Of a stretch of 55,086 nucleotides of DNA, positions 22,196-35,200 are shown piece by piece. The notes under the pieces were generated by a model. The model ran no database searches and was not told the origin of the DNA. It saw nothing but the letters and a program-made list of their open reading frames with translations. The first letter of the stretch is position 1, and every line of letters begins with the position of its first letter. A program made the translations under genes and the position numbers. The stretch is from the NCBI GenBank assembly GCA_004123355.1, contig SCHM01000010.1, forward strand, positions 1,979 to 57,064, written 5' to 3'. The stretch comes from Amphirosellinia nigrospora (lineage: Eukaryota > Ascomycota > Sordariomycetes > Xylariales > Xylariaceae).

Positions 22196-22501
22196 TATTA
22201 ATACTAAAAAGCAATATTAAATTAATTAGCTTAATTAATATATTTATATTATTATATATTTTAGTTTTTTAATTATAAACTAAATAAGCTATTTTTTTAT
22301 TAAATATTAAAAAATCTGCTTAAGTAGCTACGGTAGCCTAATACTCTTTTTATCCTGCGTAAAAAGGGCTCTTTTTACACGTGCCGCGCAATATCTAGCG
22401 CATACACAAAGCTACGTACTACTATGCTATATAGCTACCTAAGCACTAGTGATTACATAATCCATTACTAGGCCAATCAGGTACTAGATTTAATGCTAAC
22501 A
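22196..22501 (-). repeat. Cop1 5' LTR of copy A
   Basis: 306 bp; paired with 15294-15603. Its core (about 22315-22500) keeps many C and G (CCTGCGTAAAAAGGGCTC, CACGTGCCGCGCAATATC) and is much less RIPed than the 3' LTR of the same element. On the element strand the LTR begins TGTTAGCATTAAATC. Confidence 0.85.
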
Positions 22502-22717
22502 GCTTTTAAGCTTATTTTTCCGGTTAAAACTTTTATTTAGCAAAAAAACAGTATAAAAAATACTTTTAAGCTATACAGTTATAACGCTAGTTATAACGCT
22601 CCCGCTAATAATAATAACGTTATAAATAAAAATATTAATATAAAAATTAATTAATAGTTTTATTTTAATTTTATATAAGTTTATTAGTAGCTTTTTATTT
22701 ATTTTTTAATAAAACTA
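22502..22717 (-). mobile_element. Gyp1 copy Y, segment between A and E3
   Basis: Matches the reverse complement of about 13190-13420 of copy X (for example TATAACGCTAGTTATAACGC against GCGCTATAACTAGCGCTATA). It bridges 15293 and 32237 of Y and proves that A and E3/F are separate insertions in the same older element. Confidence 0.85.
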
Positions 22718-24028
22718 AAAGCTTTTTAATTTAAGGGCAAAAATGCTTAAGTTTTTAAAAACTACGTATTTAGGTTAATAAATAAGTTATAATTACTAGT
22801 TATACTAGTTCGCTTTTTTTTAATAAATTACGTATAATAAAACCTATTATTTTATTTTAATTTATTAACTATAATATTTTATTTTTTATATAATTATATA
22901 ACTATATTATAAAAATATTTAGCTATTTAATTAATAATAATAATAAATTTGCTTATAAATATAAACATTAATATATAATATTTTTATATATCCGTTTATT
23001 AATAGTAGCAATATATACTAAAATTATATTATTATTTTATAATTAAATTATAATTTCGAGCTATAAAACAAGATTAAATATTATAACGAATAATTAATTT
23101 TTATTTTTAATAAAAAAAATTTACTACGATATTAAAATCTTTAAAACGATTTTTAACCTAAATAAAAAAAAGTTTTTTAATAAGCATAAATTATTATTTT
23201 AAATTTTAAATATAATTATAAGCTATTTTTAATTTTAAATATAATTATGAACTTTATATTTTAAATAATAATACTATTATAAAATATATTAATTTTTATA
23301 ATATATTAAACTTTTATTTTTTTTCGAAAAAAGTTTAAATTTATTAATAAATTTAAAAAAAACTTTATAAATTAGCTAAAACGTTAAAAAAAAAAAAACT
23401 TTTCGAAAAAAGCTTAAGTTTATTAATAAGTTTAAAAAAAACTTTATAAGCTAGCTAAAACGTTTAAAAAAAAAACCTTTCGAAAAAAGCTTAAACTTAT
23501 TAATAAGTTTAAAAAAACTTTATAAGCTAGCTAAAATATTTAAAAAAAAAAACTTAAAAAACTTAAAAAATACGTTTATTATAATCGATTTAAAGCTTTA
23601 AAGTTTTTAAAAACTTAAAAACTACGCTTAAAATATTATAATAAAAAACAAAAAAACAAAACAAAAAAATTATAAATAAACACTTCGTAAAAAATACTAC
23701 TATATTTATTATATTAATATAATAACTAATTTATAATAACTATAGTTTTTTTTAAAAAATAGCTTAATAAAAGTTATATTTAAACAAAGTTTATAATAGT
23801 AATATTAGTTTATAACTTAAAAATAATAAATATTTAAATTAATATTAAATTAAAAAAACAAAAAAAAAAAATAACTATAAATATAATTAAACAAATAATA
23901 TTAAATAATTATATTTAATATATATATAATTATTAAATAATTAGGTTTAATAAAACATATAACTATTAAATAATTAAATTTAATATAAAATTAAATTTAA
24001 TATAACTTATAATAAAAAAAAATTAAAA
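22718..24028 (+). mobile_element. TAe copy E3, left part
   Basis: Collinear with E1 3706-5055, including two units of the 28-bp array and three units of the 77-bp array. The left TA duplication is at 22716-22717. It is broken at 24028 by F and resumes at 31980. Confidence 0.7.
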
Positions 24029-24234
24029 TATTAAAGCCCTTAAGGGGTTTATATTACTAGTGGCTTTTTTGTGCGGAGCGTAAAAGGAAGCCACCTAGCA
24101 ATACTTATATCTAGATAAACAGCTAGCATATTACTAGTTAGAAAATCTATTATTAGATCTACGTAATAAATCTAATAATAAATTTTTTTTTTTTAATTAA
24201 GCTTTATTTTATAACTTATAATATTTTTTTTAAA
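24029..24234 (+). repeat. Gyp2 5' LTR of copy F
   Basis: 206 bp, TATTAAAGCCCTTAAGGGGT onward, matching 31775-31979 and 38223-38424. It contains an inverted repeat TATTATTAGAT (24148-24158) / ATCTAATAATA (24170-24180) with an 11-nt loop, and a C/G-containing core (GTGCGGAGCGTAAAAGGAAG) that has escaped RIP. Confidence 0.85.
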
Positions 24235-25494
24235 ATAGTATTTTATTATATAGTTTTATTATAAATATTAAACTATACTAAAAACTATTTATTTTTAGAT
24301 CTTTTAAGGTTAAAAAATATAAATTTTCTTAGCAATAATTAGTGCGCAATTATACGTATTTATTAATTAAAGCAAATATTACGCCCTAGCGTTAATTTAT
24401 TTTATATTTTTACTTTTATACTTTTTACGAAGCTTTTAAATAAGTTAATTATTTAGCTTTAAAAAAAGCTTAATAAAATATTTTTATATCCTAAATATAC
24501 TAGTTTTTATAGCGTAGCTAAAATTATTATAAAATTATAAATATATAGATTTTTATTAATTAATTGTTTTAAATATTTTAATTTTATTATAAAGTTTTTA
24601 AACGTTTTAATTCGCTGTTAAAGTTTATAAATATATTAGTTTTATTATTAAAATATAGTTATAAATTATATATTTTATTTTATTCTTATTTAATATAATT
24701 TATTTTATTTTTAAGTTATTATTTATAACGTTATAAAAAAATAATAAATTATAAAACTAGTATAATAATAATTTTTTTAATATATTTAATTACTTATTAA
24801 ATTAAACGTTAAATTTATTATTAAAAAACTTTTATTTAAAATTATTTTTTTTTAATTTTTAATATAATAATTGTTAGAATAAATATTATTATTATTAGTA
24901 TAAGCTTTATTAAAAACGTTTATAAATCGTTTAATAATATAATTTAAAAAATCAAAATAAAAATAAAAAAAATAAAGCTAACGTAAAAATAACTAAAGCT
25001 AAAACTAATATTAATAAAGCTTAATTAGTAATAATAAGTTAAAAATTTATAAAATTTTCGTTTAAAAAACTAAACTAATATTTAAAATTTAATATAAAAC
25101 TATAAATATATTTTTAAAATAATAATAAAATAATAATTTTAAACAAAATTAAATTAAATTAAATATAAAAAAGCTATAAAAAATATCGAATAAATTAATA
25201 ATAAATTTAACTTAATTGTATAAATAAATTAAAATTTTAGCGCTTTTATAAAATTCTAAAAAAATCGATATTATTTTTATTAATATTTTATTTTTAATTA
25301 TATTAAACTAGTAAACTTTTTATAGTATAACAATTAACCTAATAATATAACTATAAATAAAAAAAAACAATAATAATACCTTTGCTTTTACTTTTAAATA
25401 TAATAAATATATAATAATACCTTTGCCCCTACTTTTTCTTTATTGCCTTAAAAACAATATAAAAAACATAAAAATATATTTTTTAATTAAAACA

Positions 25495-25560
25495 AATAAT
25501 AATAATAATAATAACAATAGTAATAAAAACAATAATAATAAAACAAACAATTTTAATAAT
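25495..25560 (+). repeat. AAT/AAC microsatellite
   Basis: Repeated AAT with scattered AAC, AGT and AAA triplets, reading as an Asn run in the plus frame. In the intact element it may have encoded a Ser/Asp/Asn-rich Gag linker. It is long enough to create a chance open frame. Confidence 0.8.
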
Positions 25561-26524
25561 AATTTAAATTTATTAAGTAATAAAACTAGCTTTAGTAGTT
25601 ATAATTATAATAACAAACGTTATTATTATAAAACTTTATTTTTAATTATATTTATAATAAGAAATATTTATAAAATTAAATATAAAAATATTAAAGTTTT
25701 AAACTTTAATTAAAACAACTTAAAAAATAAAAAAATCGTTATAAATAAAAAAAATATTATTTATATAAATATATATATTTTTTAATATATTTAAACTATA
25801 TATAAATTTAATAATACGGAATTATTAAATAATAGCTAAATTTTAAAGCTATTTAATTATTTTTTTATAAGTTTTACTTTTTATAATAAATAATAAAATA
25901 AACTTATTAATTATTATATTTAATAAAAAATAAGCTTAAGCTTAATATTTAAAAAGCTAAAAAAACGGTTTAAAATATTTTAAATATGTTATAAAAAAGT
26001 TTTTCGAAAGCAATTTTTTTTATTTAATATAATATAAAATAAAAATATATTTATTTAATTTGTTTAATATAAACTATAATATATTTATAAAAATAAAACT
26101 TTAGCCCGAAATAATTTTAATTAATAAAATATTATAAAAAATATTTATAACTAATAAGCTAAAATAATCGTTAATTATATTTATTTATTAAAAAAAAAAT
26201 ATATTAAATAAATATATAAAAAAATCAATAAAACGTATTATAAATTAAAAAAAAATAAATATAAGTTTTAAACGCTAAACTTTTTTATAATTATTCGAAA
26301 AATAATAATAAAAACCTTTAAAATTTATATTTTAAATATAATAACTATAAATATTTTAATCGTTATTAATTAAAAATAAATATTAATCCTATTATAAACA
26401 TTATTATTATTTTAATAATAAATATAATAAATAATATAATAACGATTATAATAAAAATTATAGCTATTATAAAAAAATAATAAAAAAAAATGCTTATAAA
26501 ATAAAAACATAATAATAAAAATAA

Positions 26525-26608
26525 AAATATAACAATAGTTATAATAGCAGTTAAAACTATAGCTATAACCGCAATTATAGCTATAACTATAGCTATAATA
26601 TATAGCAA
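26525..26608. repeat. AGCTAT-type degenerate minisatellite
   Basis: Repeats of AGCTAT/AACTAT/AGTTAT over about 80 bp, for example CTATAGCTATAACCGCAATT followed by further AGCTATAACTAT units. It is nearly palindromic, so both strands read similarly, and it produces a hydrophobic chance frame on the minus strand. Confidence 0.75.
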
Positions 26609-28699
26609 TAATTATAAATTATTATAATAAAAAACGTAATAGCTATTATAATATATATTAAACTAATAATATACGTTTAAATAAAAAAAATCTAAATATA
26701 ATATTAATAAAAAATACTATAATAATAATTTTTTATTATATATTTAGTTTAGCTTTTATTTATTATAATATTATAAAAAATATAAATTATTTAATATTTT
26801 TATTTATATATATAAAATATAAACTATATATTTTATTAAAATATATAACGTATATTAACATTTTTTATTTATTATTTTAAATAATATATATATAAATATT
26901 ATATTTAAATATTATTTTTATAAAATAAACTTTTTTAATACTTAAGCTAATATAAATTAGCTAAAAAAATATAGTTAAAAAATAAAATATTTCCGATAAT
27001 AATTTATTATTTATATAAAATAAATTAAACAAAATCTTTAAATCGGAAATACTTATATTTAAAGCGCTAAATATAAACGTATATAATAAAACCTTACGCT
27101 TAAGCTATATATATTTTCGTTTTATATATACGTTTTATTAACCGGTTAAAATATAAAAATATATATTAATTTAAATATAAATAAAATTATAATTAGTAAT
27201 AAATATTTTAATACGTTAAAATATTAATAAAAAAACGTAAAATTAAATAATTATTATTAAAAATAAATATATAAAAATAACGTATTAAGCTAAATTTAAA
27301 TTTTTTATTTAAAAAATTAATAGTAATAAATAGCCTAAAATTATAAAATATAAAAAAAAAATTAAATTATAAATAAAAAACTATAGCTAAATATACTAAT
27401 TAATAATAATTTTTTTACTTTTATAAAGCTATTATTAACTATTTTAAAAGTATTATTATTTTTTATAATTTAATAATTTTATTATTAATTTTGAAGTTTT
27501 AATTTATAGTTATAATACGTACGAAAAATTATTAATATATATATTATATTATTATAGTTAATAAAATATATATTTATAAATCGAATATAAACTATTATTT
27601 ATTAATTATAACTTTTATTTTATAATAATATATAAAAATATAATAAATATTATAATAAATATAAAAACTTTTAAAGTTATTTTAGTTATTAATATTATAA
27701 ATATTTTAATTAAAATAAATAAAATTATTAAACTAAAATAAATCTATAAAAACTATAATAATAATATATATATTAGTTTATAAAAATTAGCTATAAAAAC
27801 TTTAATTATTATAATAATTATTTTAGTAATATTATTAGCTAAAATAATTAGCTTAAGATTTTTAGCTATTTTAAATTCGTTTATTATTATAAATACTGAA
27901 TTTAATATAACGCTAATTATTATAGCTATTATAATTAATATAATATTAATAAAACTAATATTTATAAATAAATTAGTAAATTTTATAGTTATTTTTATAA
28001 TAGTGCTTAATAAAACTAATAATTATATTATTAGTTTAATATAAAAAATAATATTTTATTTTTAGCTATTAATATTATTAACGTTTAATTTTTAAATATT
28101 TTTTTTATTAATATAATATATAACTTTATTATAAATATTAAAACTATATTATTATTAAAAAAACTATATATATTAGTACTAAAAAAACTTTTTAAACTTA
28201 AGTTTTTAAAAATATATTTTATTTTAAATATTAAAAAGTTTATAAATTTTTTTAAAAATATAATTAATAAAATATTATATTTATATTAAAAAAACTTTTA
28301 AAATAGTTAAATTTATTAAAATTATTAAAGTTTATAATATTTAAATAAATAAAAATAAAATTAATATCTTCGAAATAAAATAGCTTAAAATTTTTTTTGT
28401 TAATAATTAATAAAAAATAAAGCTAAATATAAAAATTTATTTTTTTAATTAAAAAATATAAAAGTTTTTAATAAAACTTATAATAAATTTTATAAAATAA
28501 ATTATATAATTTAAATAAATAAAGTTATACTTTTTATATATTTTATATTTATTACTTAAAAAAAATTTATGGCGTAAATAAAGGCTAAATAGTTATTAAT
28601 TTATAATAGCTTAATAAAATTGCTATTTTTAATAACTATTTTTTTTTTTATAAAATAAAATAATCGGAAACTTTTATAAAAAAGTTTATATTATTTATA

Positions 28700-28920
28700 T
28701 TAATATAATTAATTTTTTTATTAATTTTTTAATTTTTTTAATATAAAAATAAATTTATTATTATTAGTTTTTATAATATAAAACAATTTAATATTATATT
28801 AATAAAATATATAAATTCCCCCGGTTATATTTAAAATATATAAATAAATTTTTTGTTTTTTTTATTTTTATTATTATTTTATTAATAATAATATTATTTT
28901 TTTTAATATGTTCGAAAATA
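28700..28920 (+). pseudogene. Gyp2 reverse transcriptase relic
   Basis: At 28814-28849 the frame reads NSPGYI-NI-IN, the RIPed form of the fungal gypsy block NSPAYVQRQID. The catalytic IDD box follows as FINNNIIFF at 28878-28904, one frameshift away, then a FEN-like stretch. The spacing (about 65 bp) fits the family. Other RT motifs are too damaged to read. Confidence 0.65.
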
Positions 28921-30141
28921 TATATAATATTTAAATATTATTTTTAGTTTATTTTAATTAAAAAATATTGTTATATTATTAAAAATTTTTTTATTAATTA
29001 TTTTTTTAATTATTTTTTATTAAACTTTTTAGATTTTATATTAATATTTTAAAAATATTTATTATTATTAAATATATATAAACGTTTAAATAGTTTATAT
29101 TTTTTAAAAACTTTTAAACTTTTAAATAATATTCTAGTATAAATAAATTTTTATATTTTTTTTATTATATATAATTAGCTAAGCTTTTATAAAAACGTAA
29201 AATAGCTTTATTAATTAAAGTCGTTAAAAAAAAATAGTAAATAATAACCTAGGTTGTTATAAATACTACGTATAAACTATATATTATAATTTTATATTAA
29301 TTAAAATAGCGTTTTTTAACGTTGTTTAAAACGCTATTTATTTTAAAACTACGCTTTATTATTATAACCTAAATTATATTTTATATTTATAAATTAATAA
29401 ATATTTCGAATAAGTTTTAATATTAATAATTTTTTATATTAAACTAAATTAAGCGAACTTATATTTTTATTATAAATATAGCTAATTATATATTTAAATT
29501 AATATTTATTATAAATTAAAACTAAATATAGCCTTTTTAAATAAAAATAATATATTTTATATAAACTATAAAAAAGCTTCGTATAATAATTTATTTAAAT
29601 AAATATTATATAATAGTTTTAATAAATTATTTAGCTATAAAAATATTATTAATTAAACTTTATTAAATATTTTTACTATTAATAAAATAAATAATTAATT
29701 TATTAATTTATCCGTTTATTTATTATAGTATAGCTTTTAAGTTTTTTATTTATTAAAATGCTTTAACTATATTTTAAATATATTAAATTAATTTATTATA
29801 ATATAAAATACTATCGATTTAAAAAATAAATTAAAATAATTATAAAAATTTATAATATTAAACTTTATATAAATATAGTAAAATATATTATAAAAGTAGA
29901 AATAAATAACGCGTTTAAACGCGATTTCGAGCTAAAATATAAAATAAACCTTTATTATAAAAAAATCTTAGATAAATTTTACTAAAACTAATTTCGCGAG
30001 CTATATAATAATAAAAACGCTATTGTTTTTTTTAAAGCTAAATATTTATTTTTTATTATAAATAGTTTAATTTATAATAAATATAAAAAATTAAACAATT
30101 TTATATTTATATATAATATTAAATAAATACTATATATTATA

Positions 30142-30255
30142 TATAATAAAAAATATTATTTTAGATTTAATTAAATAATAAAAGCTTTAAAATTATATTT
30201 AATTTATAAAAAATCGTAATATATTAAAAAATACTATAAATATTATTTAGAATAT
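30142..30255 (+). pseudogene. Gyp2 integrase zinc-binding domain relic
   Basis: In one frame, YNKKYYFRF at 30142 is the RIPed form of a HxxxH block (His codons CAT to TAT at 30142 and 30154), and 30 codons later YYLEY at 30241-30255 is the RIPed CPxC block (TGT to TAT at 30244 and 30253). The spacing H-X3-H-X29-C-X2-C is that of retroviral and gypsy integrases. It lies 1.25 kb after the RT IDD box. The catalytic core should occupy about 30300-31000. Confidence 0.7.
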
Positions 30256-31774
30256 AATATTAACTGCAATAATAAATAAAAACTAAATAATTTACGTTTA
30301 ATTAAACTTAAGAATATATTACTAATATAACAATTATAATTAATTTTATTTTATTATTATTTTTAGTTAAATTATAAAATATTTTATAGTAATTAAAAAG
30401 CTTTAATATATATAATTATATAATAATAATATTTTATTATATATTTAAATAAATATTTATAATCTTTAGCAATATAAAATATACTGCTAAAAATTAAATA
30501 ATAGTTTTAATTAAATAACTATTTTTAAATAATTAAAGTATTTTTTAAAAGAATTATTTCCGATTGTAATTATAAGTTTATTTTTAACTTTTAAAAAAAT
30601 ATATAAAATACTAAATATTAAATTATTAATAATTATTGCGTATTATTGTAAAAAAATAATTTATCCGAAAAAAAAAACTAAACGATTAAAATTATAATAT
30701 GCTTTTATAATTATATATATTTTAAGTCGAACTAGCTTAATTAATCTCTGTTTTATAATAAAACTTTAATTCCGCGTTTTTATAAGCTATATAATTTACC
30801 CCGTATAAATAATTATTTAAGTTTAATTTTTTTAGCTTTTTTAATATATTTATAGGCTAAATAAACATATATAATTTCGAAAATATAAAATTTTTATATA
30901 ATTATTTATAATAAAATACTAAGTTAGCTATAAATTTATTATTATTATAATAAAAAAATATTTTAATAATAAGTATTAAATATTAAAATTTAAACTAAAT
31001 AATAAAGTTTTTTTTTGTTTATATAATAATTATTATTTATTTAGCAAGCTTTTTAAAAAGTATTTATAATAACGTATTAAACTTTAAGTTATTAAACGTA
31101 AAGTTAGCAATTTAGCTTATAACTAGACTTTTTTAAATATTACTATATTATTTTATTATTTTTATTATATAGCTATAATCGTACAAAAATAACAAGAATT
31201 TTTTTAAACAAATAATATTTCTTCTAAAACTTATTAAAACTAACTAGTACTTTAATAATAATAATAATAAAAATAATATTTACGAAATAAAAGTTATATT
31301 TAAATATTATTTTAATTAGAAAAAAACAACTTTAATTACTTAATTAAATAAAAAATAAAATTATAAATATAACTATTAACACTTAGCGTACTATTTTTAA
31401 TACTTGTAAAAATTATTAACAAATTAGTTTAAATATAGCTCCTGTTTTATATTATTAAAAAAAAAAAATCTTCCGTAAAACTACTACTTATATTTAAACT
31501 TTATTTAAAACAATAAAACAAAAACAAACGTTTTTATAATAAGCTATATAAAATAATTATTAAAGCTTTAGCTTTAGTACTAATATTAACTTTTAACGTT
31601 TTTAACGTTAACGCTTTTATTAAAGCTTTAAGTTATAGCTACTAATAAATAAAATAATAAAAAAGATAAAACAAGCGAAAATATTATTTAATACTATATA
31701 AAAAAAATTATAATTATAATATAGCTTAAATAGATTTGCTAAAGTTAGTAGAACTTTTTTATACTTTAGCATTT

Positions 31775-31979
31775 TAATAAAGCCCCTAAAAGGTTTATAT
31801 TACTAGTAGCTTCTTTATATAAAGCGTAAAAGGAAGCTACTTAATAATACTTATATCTAAATAAATAGCAATATACTACTAGTTAAAAAATCTATTATTA
31901 AATCCACGCAATAGATCTAATAATAAATTCTCCTCCTTTAATCAAGCTTTATTTTACAACCTATAATATTCTTCTCATA
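31775..31979 (+). repeat. Gyp2 3' LTR of copy F
   Basis: 205 bp, TAATAAAGCCCCTAAAAGGT to TATTCTTCTCATA (originally ending TCTCACA, inferred from the TG...CA rule). This copy keeps C-rich words (CTCCTCCTTTAATCAAGC) lost from the 5' LTR. Confidence 0.85.
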
Positions 31980-32236
31980 AAAATAAAACCTTATAATTAT
32001 TTATATATACTATTACCTTTAATATAAATATTTAACTTTAAATTATTTTATTAAATTTATAATTATTTATATAATAAAGAATAAATATTAAAACTAAATA
32101 TATTATAATAAAATAAAAACAAAAAAGTTTTTAATTCGGGTAAAAAATTTCTTATTTAAAATATAAAAAACAAAAAATTTTTTATTAAAAAAAACTTTCC
32201 TTTATTTAGTTATACCTCCTTTATAAAACTTAAGCA
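31980..32236 (+). mobile_element. TAe copy E3, right part
   Basis: Collinear with E1 5055-5312 and ending AAAACTTAAGCA, followed by TA (32237-32238). Y resumes immediately. With 22718-24028 it makes a 1.57-kb element. Confidence 0.75.
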
Positions 32237-35200
32237 TAATTTAAGTATTTTATAGTTTAAACTTTAATTAATATAACTGTTTTTCCCCGCGAATTATTTG
32301 CTTTTTTTTATTTTTAAATAAAATAAACTAATCTAATATTAATTAAAATAAACAAAAAAAAATAAATAAATAAATAATATTTTATATAACTAGTTATATA
32401 ATATTTAGCTAATAAATTATTATTTAGTTATTTTCCGGTTATTTTTTAAATATTTTTTAAAAATATATTTAAAAATATTTCTATTTATTATTTAATAATA
32501 TAAGCTTTTTTTTTTTATTATTAGTTTAATATATTTATTTATAGCTTTATAATAACGTTTAAATAGTTTTAACGTTTTTATTTTTTAAAATTATAAATTA
32601 GTTTTTATATAAACTATTAATAATTTTTTATTTTATTAAAACTTATTAATAAATTAAGCTTTTTTTATTTTTTTTGCGTTTATTTTTTATTTAAAATATA
32701 TTTTTATTTAATATTTATTTTATTTAAATATTATTATTAAAAGTTAAATATTTAAATTTAATTATAAAAATAAAAATTAATAATAATTTGCTATAATAAA
32801 TTAACGTAAAAATAAAAATATTTTTTCGGGAATATTAAGCTTTATTATATATAAACTAATAATTTTAATAATTTTATATTTAAAATATAATTAAACTAAT
32901 ATTTAAAAAACTAATTTATAATAATATTTTTTAAATTTAGTTAAATTTAATTATTTATTTTATAATATTGAACGGAAAATCGTTTAATATTAATTGTTTT
33001 TTTTATTTTTTATTACGTTATTATTATTTATTAAACGAACTATTAAATATTTTATAACTTTTAAACAAAAGTTTTTATTAAAACTTTTAGTTTATAAATA
33101 AATATAAATAAATATTATTTATTTTATAAGTTTAATATAATATTTATATTATATAAAAAAAACTTAGCTTTATAATTAACGAATTTTATTATTAATTATT
33201 AATATTGTTTTTAAAAATAAGTTTTTTTAATTAAACTATATATAAGCTATAAAAACGTAAAATAAACTAATATTTTTTAGTTCGTTTGTTTTATTATTTT
33301 ATTAGTTTTTAAATAATAAATTATATTTAGTTTTTATTTAATATTAATTAATTTATATAATTATTATTAAAAACTTTTTATTTAATTTAATTTTTAATTA
33401 TTTATAATATTTTTAAAAAATCCGTAAAAACGTTAAAAATAATTAATAAACCGTTTAATATAAGTTTTTATATTTATTAAGTTTATTATTTTATTATAAT
33501 TATTTTATTTAGTTTATTTATAATATATTATAAAAAATAAATTATTTTTATTTTTTATTAATAAGTTTTTTATAAAATTTATTAATAGTTTGTTTTAAAA
33601 TTGCTTTAATATTAATAAAAGCTTAAAATTTTTTATTTTTATATTTTTAAACGTTTTTTTATTATATATATTATAATTATTATAAAATAACGTATTATTT
33701 AATATATTTTTAGCTAAAAATAGCTTTTTAATAAAATAATTAAAATATTATATTTAAATAATTAATTATATAAATTATAATAATTTTAAATTAAATTAGT
33801 TTAAAATAGCTTTTATTTTAATATTTATATTTAGTTTTAATATTTAAATAAATTATTAGCTCTGATTTTATATTTAAATATTAATATATTAAAAAAAAAA
33901 TTCGATTTTAAAGTTTATAAAAAACTTTTTTTTATTATTTTTTATAGCTTTTATAACTAATTAATAATTTAAATATTATTTTATAGCTATATTTTATTTT
34001 ATTATAAGTTTTTATTTATAAAAACGTTTTATTTTATAAAGATTTTTTTATTTATTAGTTTATAGCTATTATATAAATATTAATTTTAGTTTTTTTTTTA
34101 TTTTTTTTTATTTTTAAAAATTAGAATTTTCGGCTAAAAAATCGTTCGTTAGTTCTAAAAAATAAATTTTATTTTATTTAAAAAAACGTTTAATCGTTTA
34201 TTATTTTTTTAGCTTTATAAAATAATATAAACTTAAAATTTATAAAAATTTAGCTTATTAAACTTATTATTTAAAAAGTTTTTTAATTATTATAAAATAT
34301 TTTAAATTTTTATAATTTAATAAAATTAAAAATATTTTTTTAAGCTTTAAAATTTAATATTTTATATTTTTAAATAATTTATTATTATTAATAGTTTTTT
34401 ATTATATATTTTATAATTAATTTTATAAATAAAAAGTTTTTAAAAAATAAACTATTAAATAAAACAATTTTTATTTATTATATTAAAATAAATAATTTTT
34501 ATAAGCTATTTTTAAATAATTAACTTTTATAACTATAAGTTTATTTAAATTAAATTAAATAAAAACTAGTTTAATATAAAAAATTTTTTAAGCTTTTTAA
34601 AAGCTATTTTTTTTATTTTTTAATAAATAAAATAAATAATAATAATATTTAATATTTAAAAATAAATTATTAATAAAAGTTTATAAATTTTAAAAAGTTT
34701 TTTACGCTTTTAAATAATTTAAAAGCTTTTATTTTTAAACAGCTTTTATTTTTTAAAGTTTACATATATTTTAACGCTTATTTTAATAATAAATTTAAAA
34801 TATTTAGTTTTTATTATTTTAAATTTATATTTATTAATATTAAAATATAATTTATAGCTTTTAAAATATTTAATATTTGTTTATTTTTTTTATATAGTTT
34901 TTTTTTAATTTATTAAACTATATTAAAATATTATTTATATATAAAATATAAATATATTTAAATATTAATATAAAACTAAGTTTATATAGCGTTAAAATAT
35001 AGCTAAAGCTTTTAATAGTTTAAAAAAAATAATTAGTTATTTAAAAAGTTCGAATTAAATATAAAATATTATTTTTATTTATTTTTTTTAATATAAAGTT
35101 TATAAAAAGTAGCTTTTATATTTAGTTTAATAAACTAGTATATTTTAATAAATTTATTAACGTTTTTTTAATTCAAAAAAAATTTATTTATTTATATTAT

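Larger units (their letters stand above)
15294..22501 (-). mobile_element. Cop1 copy A: full-length decayed Ty1/copia element
   Basis: About 7.2 kb between LTRs at 15294-15603 (3') and 22196-22501 (5'). It sits in Y: GCTTTTA-type sequence borders both sides and Y continues beyond each end. On the minus strand the order is 5' LTR, gag with a zinc knuckle (20662-20703), a pentapeptide-repeat tract (about 20277-20370), integrase (about 18780-18990) and then RT/RNase H toward 15604. Integrase upstream of RT is the copia order. Direction is supported by the A7 run on the element strand beside the 3' LTR (15604-15610). Copies B, C and D are relatives. No frame is open. Confidence 0.85.
24235..27500 (+). 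pseudogene. Gyp2 gag region relic with low-complexity tracts
   Basis: By position this is Gag and protease of F. No domain is recognisable. It holds an AAT-rich microsatellite at about 25495-25560, a 44-bp imperfect tandem duplication around ATACCTTTGC (25376-25440) and an AGCTAT-rich tract at 26525-26608. Short open frames at 25423-25713 (plus, TTG start, poly-Asn) and 26366-26608 (minus, Ile/Val-rich) are products of these tracts and are not called as genes. Confidence 0.5.
24029..31979 (+). mobile_element. Gyp2 copy F: full-length Ty3/gypsy element inserted in E3
   Basis: About 7.95 kb between LTRs at 24029-24234 and 31775-31979. The target is exact: E1 reads ATTAAAAATAAAACC through this point, and E3 has ATTAAAA before F and AAAATAAAACC after it, so a 4-5-bp A-rich duplication flanks the element. 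Plus-strand order is gag-like low-complexity sequence, RT (about 28700-28920), integrase zinc finger (30142-30255), then the 3' LTR. RT before integrase makes it Ty3/gypsy. It shares no LTR or coding sequence with Gyp1. All frames are closed apart from short chance ones. Confidence 0.85.

Noticed and set aside
25423-25713. Open frame of 96 codons on the plus strand with an Asn run
   Set aside because: It starts at TTG, owes its length to an AAT microsatellite inside the Gyp2 gag relic, and has no domain. It is a chance frame.
26366-26608. Open frame of 80 codons on the minus strand, very hydrophobic
   Set aside because: The Ile/Val/Phe-rich translation comes from AT-rich and AGCTAT-repeat DNA read against the direction of the Gyp2 element; it would look like a membrane peptide by composition alone.
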